Source: an uncultured Collinsella sp. (lineage in GTDB: Bacteria; Actinomycetota; Coriobacteriia; Coriobacteriales; Coriobacteriaceae). From it: a stretch of 16,327 bases of DNA. The position numbers and the translations under genes were made by a program. This document shows, one piece after another, positions 13,580-16,327 of the stretch (position 1 is its first letter; each line of letters begins with the position of its first letter). The notes under the pieces are model-generated. The model was given only the letters and a program-made list of their open reading frames with translations, was not told where the DNA came from and did no database searches. The DNA lies in assembly GCA_900550965.1 (NCBI GenBank), contig URUC01000041.1, positions 1-16,327 of the forward strand. The letters run 5' to 3'.

Positions 13580-14284
13580 TCAGTCTTCGATTTCAGGGTT
13601 CAGAAAGTCGATGTCCTCGTCCTCGGGATGCGCGAGAGCCTGTTTAATGGCCACTCCGCCCTTAATGGAATAGATGACAGCCGTGAGCATGGAGAAGATC
13701 ACGCCGCCGTACACAAAGAAGATGCCGAGGGGCACCGAGCTTCCGTTGAGGCCCGGGAAGGCCGTAAGGGTTGAAGGTAAAAGATGCAGGCCGTCAATAA
13801 CGGGGAACCCGAGCAGCATGAGCGAGAAGCCGGTCATGAGCAGTGCAGTGGCAATCTTTCCGGGAAAGACGACATCGATGGGGCGACGGTGATAATGACG
13901 CACGATAAGCGTGCCGATGCCCAGATAGATGTCGCGGCCAATAATGAGCACGCAGACCCAGATTGGCAGCTCTCCGCGAACCACCAGCCCAAGTACGCCG
14001 GTGAACAGCAGCGCACGGTCGCAGATGGGATCCATGACCTTGCCGAGCCACGAGACCGTCTTGGTCATGCGGGCGATCTGACCGTCCATCCAGTCGGTGG
14101 AGGCGGCAACGGCGTAGATAACGATGGCGATGACGCGGTTGTTATCCGTCACAAACAGGTACAGAAATACCAGGGTGAGGATCAGGCGCGTAAAGGTGAT
14201 GAAATTGGAGATCGTAAAGATCTTATTCGACGGGTAATCGGAAGTGCCGATAAGCTCCTTTTTGATCTTCTTTTTGATGCCCAC
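13580..14284 (-). CDS. pgsA: CDP-alcohol phosphatidyltransferase, PgsA-like
   Basis: The product is 234 residues from a GTG at 14284 (MGIKKKIKKE), chosen because GGGGGAG lies four bases upstream and a promoter fits just before it; the earlier ATG at 14410 would lie upstream of that promoter. The CDP-alcohol motif is complete: D67-G-x2-A-R-x8-G81-x3-D85-x3-D89 (DGQIAR, LGKVMDPICD). Several membrane helices follow, with an acidic C-terminal tail (HPEDEDIDFLNPEIED). It probably makes phosphatidylglycerophosphate or a related phospholipid such as phosphatidylinositol phosphate; the exact alcohol is not fixed by this motif. It is the first gene of the run that continues with FHA, MerR, apt and NlpC/P60. 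Confidence 0.85.
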   Translation of the reverse strand: MGIKKKIKKELIGTSDYPSNKIFTISNFITFTRLILTLVFLYLFVTDNNRVIAIVIYAVAASTDWMDGQIARMTKTVSWLGKVMDPICDRALLFTGVLGLVVRGELPIWVCVLIIGRDIYLGIGTLIVRHYHRRPIDVVFPGKIATALLMTGFSLMLLGFPVIDGLHLLPSTLTAFPGLNGSSVPLGIFFVYGGVIFSMLTAVIYSIKGGVAIKQALAHPEDEDIDFLNPEIED

Positions 14285-14320
14285 AGGACTCCCCCGCTGG
14301 TTAACGACAAAACTTTCGAT

Positions 14321-14349
14321 ACTATACCCGTTCCGGCGATGTCTATCCA
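14321..14349 (-). promoter_or_regulatory. pgsA promoter (TGGATA-N17-TATAGT)
   Basis: On the - strand TGGATA (14349-14344) and TATAGT (14326-14321) are separated by exactly 17 bases. Transcription would begin near 14314, leaving a leader of about 30 bases before the GTG at 14284. This fixes that start codon over the upstream ATG codons. Confidence 0.65.
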
Positions 14350-14412
14350 GCGTAAGCATAGAGAGTCCAGACATATGGAGGATGCTACTGGGTTGTGCGG
14401 CATTCTGCATTT

Positions 14413-14469
14413 GTGTACATCAGCCTCCAAATATGACATTTTTCGGCATCTTTGATGGCTGATGTACAC
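14413..14469. repeat. 13-bp perfect inverted repeat GTGTACATCAGCC
   Basis: GTGTACATCAGCC (14413-14425) and GGCTGATGTACAC (14457-14469) are perfect inverted repeats. The 31-base loop can fold further (AAATATG against CATCTTT). It lies upstream of the pgsA promoter and at the edge of the GC-rich transporter operon. A binding site, a boundary repeat or a terminator remnant are all possible; no U-tract follows. Confidence 0.6.
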
Positions 14470-14680
14470 GTTTTGATTCGGTGATTACATCGATCGGGAA
14501 AGTTGTTGCCTTAAGCAAATTAATCATGATGTGCGGGTCGAGAAGGGTTGGCGCCAAAAGAGCCCAACGGCCGTTACGGCTTCGTTAGAAACACGCCCCA
14601 CCATGGATGGTGAACCCGAAAGGTAAGGCGCGCGGGCACGGTGACTCGGCCCGCGCTCCCGGAAGAGAAAGGATAAACCC
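14470..14680 (+). promoter_or_regulatory. Leader region of the lanFEG operon
   Basis: There is no gene here. A weak promoter-like pair, TTGTTG about 14504 and CATGAT 16 bases later, is followed by the 10-bp palindrome TTGGCGCCAA (14548-14557) and GCCGTTACGGC near 14570. A GC-rich 8-bp stem, GCGCGGGC (14630-14637) with GCCCGCGC (14649-14656), stands just before the AAAGGA ribosome site of lanF. Base composition turns GC-rich in the second half, marking the boundary of the transporter operon. Confidence 0.4.
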
Positions 14681-15409
14681 ATGGGTTACATGCTCGAGAC
14701 GCGCGGGCTCACCAAGCGCTTTGGCCGCGGCGACCAGGCGCAGGACGCCGTGGCCGACGTGAGCCTTCATATCCGCGAGGGCGAGGTGTACGGGCTGCTC
14801 GGTCCCAACGGCGCCGGCAAGTCGACAACGCTCAAGATGATCTGCGGGATGCTGCGGCCGACGGCCGGGGAGATCCTCTTTGCCGGGCACGCCTGGCGCC
14901 GCGAGGACCTCTACGCAATCGGCAGCCTCATCGAGGAGGCGCCGCTCTACCCCAACCTCACCGCGCGCGAGAACCTGCGCGTGCGCACCACGCTGCTGGG
15001 CCTTCCCGAGAGCCGCATAGATGAGGTGCTCGCCGCCGTGGACCTCGCGGACACCGGGAAGAAGCGCGCCGGGCGCTTCTCGATGGGGATGCGGCAGCGC
15101 CTGGGGCTCGCGCTGGCGCTGATCGCCCGGCCACGCCTGCTCGTGCTCGACGAGCCCACCAACGGGCTCGACCCCATCGGCATCGAGGAGCTGCGCGACC
15201 AGATCCGCGGCTTCGCGGCGGCGGGTACGACGGTAATCGTCTCGAGCCACATCCTCTCCGAGGTGCAGCAGATGGCGGACACCATCGGCATCATCTGCGG
15301 GGGGCGCCTCGCCTACGAGGATGCGCTTCGGCCCGGGCAGGACCTCGAGGAACTCTTCATGAGCTTCTGTCGGGAAGGGCGACGAGCGCGCGGGGAGGTG
15401 GCGGCATGA
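14681..15409 (+). CDS. Lantibiotic-immunity ABC transporter ATPase, LanF type
   Basis: The product is 242 residues. Seen: Walker A GPNGAGKST (41-49), SLIEEAPLYP (82-91) with Glu where most ABC ATPases have the Q-loop Gln, signature FSMGMRQR (133-140), Walker B LLVLDEPT (153-160), and the switch His190. The Glu-type loop is a known trait of lantibiotic-immunity ATPases such as NisF/NukF, and NGLDPIGI is also common in that group. It should power LanEG, which removes a lantibiotic or similar peptide from the membrane. AAAGGA stands seven bases before the ATG. Its stop overlaps the next ATG (ATGA). The codons are strongly GC-rich: the line from 15001 is about 68% G+C, against 47% for the line from 1261 in miaA. 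Confidence 0.88.
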   Translation: MGYMLETRGLTKRFGRGDQAQDAVADVSLHIREGEVYGLLGPNGAGKSTTLKMICGMLRPTAGEILFAGHAWRREDLYAIGSLIEEAPLYPNLTARENLRVRTTLLGLPESRIDEVLAAVDLADTGKKRAGRFSMGMRQRLGLALALIARPRLLVLDEPTNGLDPIGIEELRDQIRGFAAAGTTVIVSSHILSEVQQMADTIGIICGGRLAYEDALRPGQDLEELFMSFCREGRRARGEVAA

Positions 15410-16176
15410 CGGGTGAGAAAGGCGGCCTGCTCGCGGCCCTGCGCGCCGAGGCCCTGAAGTCGCGCCACGCGGCACCGGTTCGCCTGGCCGTGCTCATGGC
15501 GCTGCCGATGCCGCTGCTCGGCGCGATGCCCTACCGGGGCGTGCAGATCTTCAGCGCGTGGAACTACTGGTACGCGCTCTTCCTGCCCGTGTGTCTCTCG
15601 CTCGTGGTGGCGTGCGTCGCGCGGGCGGACGCTCGCACGCGGATGCGGGGGCTTCTGGGCCTGGGCTTCCCGCTCGGGCGCGCCTGGTGGGCCAAGGCGC
15701 TCTGGTGCCTCGCGCTCTGCACGCTCTCGAACCTCGTGGTCTTCGGCATCTACCTCGCGGGATCGGCGTTCTCCTCGCAGGGCCTCACGGCCGCGGGCAC
15801 GCTCACGATGCTCCTCTGCGCGCTCGTCAACACGGTGACCGCGGCGTGGATGATCCCCGCAGGGCTCTTCCTCACGGCGCGGCTCGGCATGCTCGCGGGC
15901 ATCTTCTGCCCGCTCGTCGCGCAGCTCGTGGGTGGGTTCGCCTGGTCGTTGGTGCCGTTGCCGCAGCTCTTTCCGCCGTCGGCGAGCATGGTCATCCCCA
16001 CGAGCTTCATCCCCGTGCTGCCGAGCGGCGAGCCACTCGCGGCGGACATGGCGCTCGGCGGGGCGCTCGCGGCGGACGGCATGCTCACGCTGGCGGGCCT
16101 TGCGGTCAGCGCGCTCGCGTTCGCCGCGCTCACGGCGGCGGGTGCTGCCTGGTTCGCGCGCTCCGAGGAGAGGTGA
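15406..16176 (+). CDS. Lantibiotic-immunity ABC transporter permease, LanE (MutE/EpiE) type
   Basis: The product is 256 residues, a typical LanE size. About six hydrophobic helices are visible near 23-41, 52-72, 94-119, 133-158, 160-183 and 227-250, with a cytoplasmic N-terminus (LRAEALKSRHAAPVRL) of the sort common to these permeases. It overlaps lanF by four bases, and its TGA overlaps the following ATG by one base (TGATG). Paired with LanF and LanG it would export or displace antimicrobial peptides. The call rests on architecture, the operon and the LanF type; a related bacitracin/peptide exporter is the main alternative. The composition is the same GC-rich type as lanF. Confidence 0.8.
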   Translation: MTGEKGGLLAALRAEALKSRHAAPVRLAVLMALPMPLLGAMPYRGVQIFSAWNYWYALFLPVCLSLVVACVARADARTRMRGLLGLGFPLGRAWWAKALWCLALCTLSNLVVFGIYLAGSAFSSQGLTAAGTLTMLLCALVNTVTAAWMIPAGLFLTARLGMLAGIFCPLVAQLVGGFAWSLVPLPQLFPPSASMVIPTSFIPVLPSGEPLAADMALGGALAADGMLTLAGLAVSALAFAALTAAGAAWFARSEER

Positions 16177-16327
16177 TGGCCATGTCACGAATCTCCGACC
16201 CGACGCCGCGCATGACCCTCTCGCGGGCCCTGCTCTCCGAGGCCCTGCGCCTGGCGCGCTCCCCGCTCACGGCGGTGCACCTCGTCTGCGGCCTGGCGGC
16301 CGGTCTTGCCTGCGGCGAGTACTTTTC
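16176..16327 (+). CDS. Second permease subunit, LanG (MutG) type, truncated by the window end
   Basis: Fifty codons are visible, beginning MAMSRISDPTPRM with AGGAG five bases before the ATG at 16176; an ATG at 16182 is an alternative. SRALLSEALRLARSPL resembles the N-terminal cytoplasmic segment of LanE/LanG permeases, and the first hydrophobic helix (LTAVHLVCGLAAGLACGEYF) is starting. The one-base overlap with lanE supports a lanFEG operon. The rest of the gene lies beyond the window. Confidence 0.7.
   Translation, partial: MAMSRISDPTPRMTLSRALLSEALRLARSPLTAVHLVCGLAAGLACGEYF

Noticed and set aside
13784..14455. 223-codon + strand frame opposite pgsA
   Set aside because: It is antisense to a gene with a complete CDP-alcohol phosphotransferase motif and overlaps the pgsA promoter and the inverted repeat.
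14585..15475. 296-codon open frame on the - strand opposite lanF
   Set aside because: Stop codons are rare on both strands of GC-rich DNA; the + strand has all ABC ATPase motifs, the - strand none.
15313..16188. 291-codon open frame on the - strand opposite lanE
   Set aside because: It is a highly charged Arg/Glu/His-rich mirror translation of a GC-rich membrane-protein gene, with no family features.

Overview
The window looks like chromosomal core DNA of a Coriobacteriia-type actinobacterium, most likely Collinsella or a close relative. This is inferred from gene content, order and composition; no rRNA is present to prove it. The order miaB-miaA-hflX, lexA / LysM gene-nrdR and dut matches the arrangement I recall from Mycobacterium tuberculosis (Rv2733c, Rv2727c, Rv2725c, Rv2720, Rv2719c, Rv2718c, Rv2697c). 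The set pgsA - GarA-like FHA protein - FtsR-like MerR protein is also an actinobacterial signature.

Layout. (1) 3-2958, + strand: the 3' part of miaB, then miaA and hflX, joined by one-base TAATG stop/start overlaps: tRNA A37 modification plus a ribosome-associated GTPase. (2) 2943-5846: lexA and a frameshifted membrane acyltransferase on the - strand, diverging from a LysM membrane protein, nrdR and dut on the + strand. Three SOS boxes spaced exactly 28 bp apart fill the divergent promoter. The theme is DNA damage, division arrest and dNTP control. (3) 5847-6237: a non-coding block between convergent genes. It holds two related long palindromic elements in opposite orientation and a 21-pair hairpin between them. 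(4) 6238-9361: a UgtP/MGDG-synthase-like glycosyltransferase (-), trxB (+) and a DUF1836 protein (+), separated by clear terminators. (5) 9435-14284, all - strand: pgsA, FHA, MerR, apt and a secreted NlpC/P60 hydrolase in a close run, then a separate degV gene with its own palindromic control region. (6) 14285-14680: a non-coding stretch with the pgsA promoter, a 13-bp inverted repeat and the leader of the next operon. (7) 14681-16327: a clearly more GC-rich lantibiotic-immunity type ABC transporter operon, lanF-lanE-lanG, with lanG cut by the window end. It is probably acquired DNA.

No tRNA, rRNA, CRISPR array, transposase or integrase gene was found. The strongest leads are the phased SOS-box array, the palindromic repeat pair behind dut, the hairpin that contains the nrdR start codon, the GarA-like phospho-switch candidate and the palindromes around degV.
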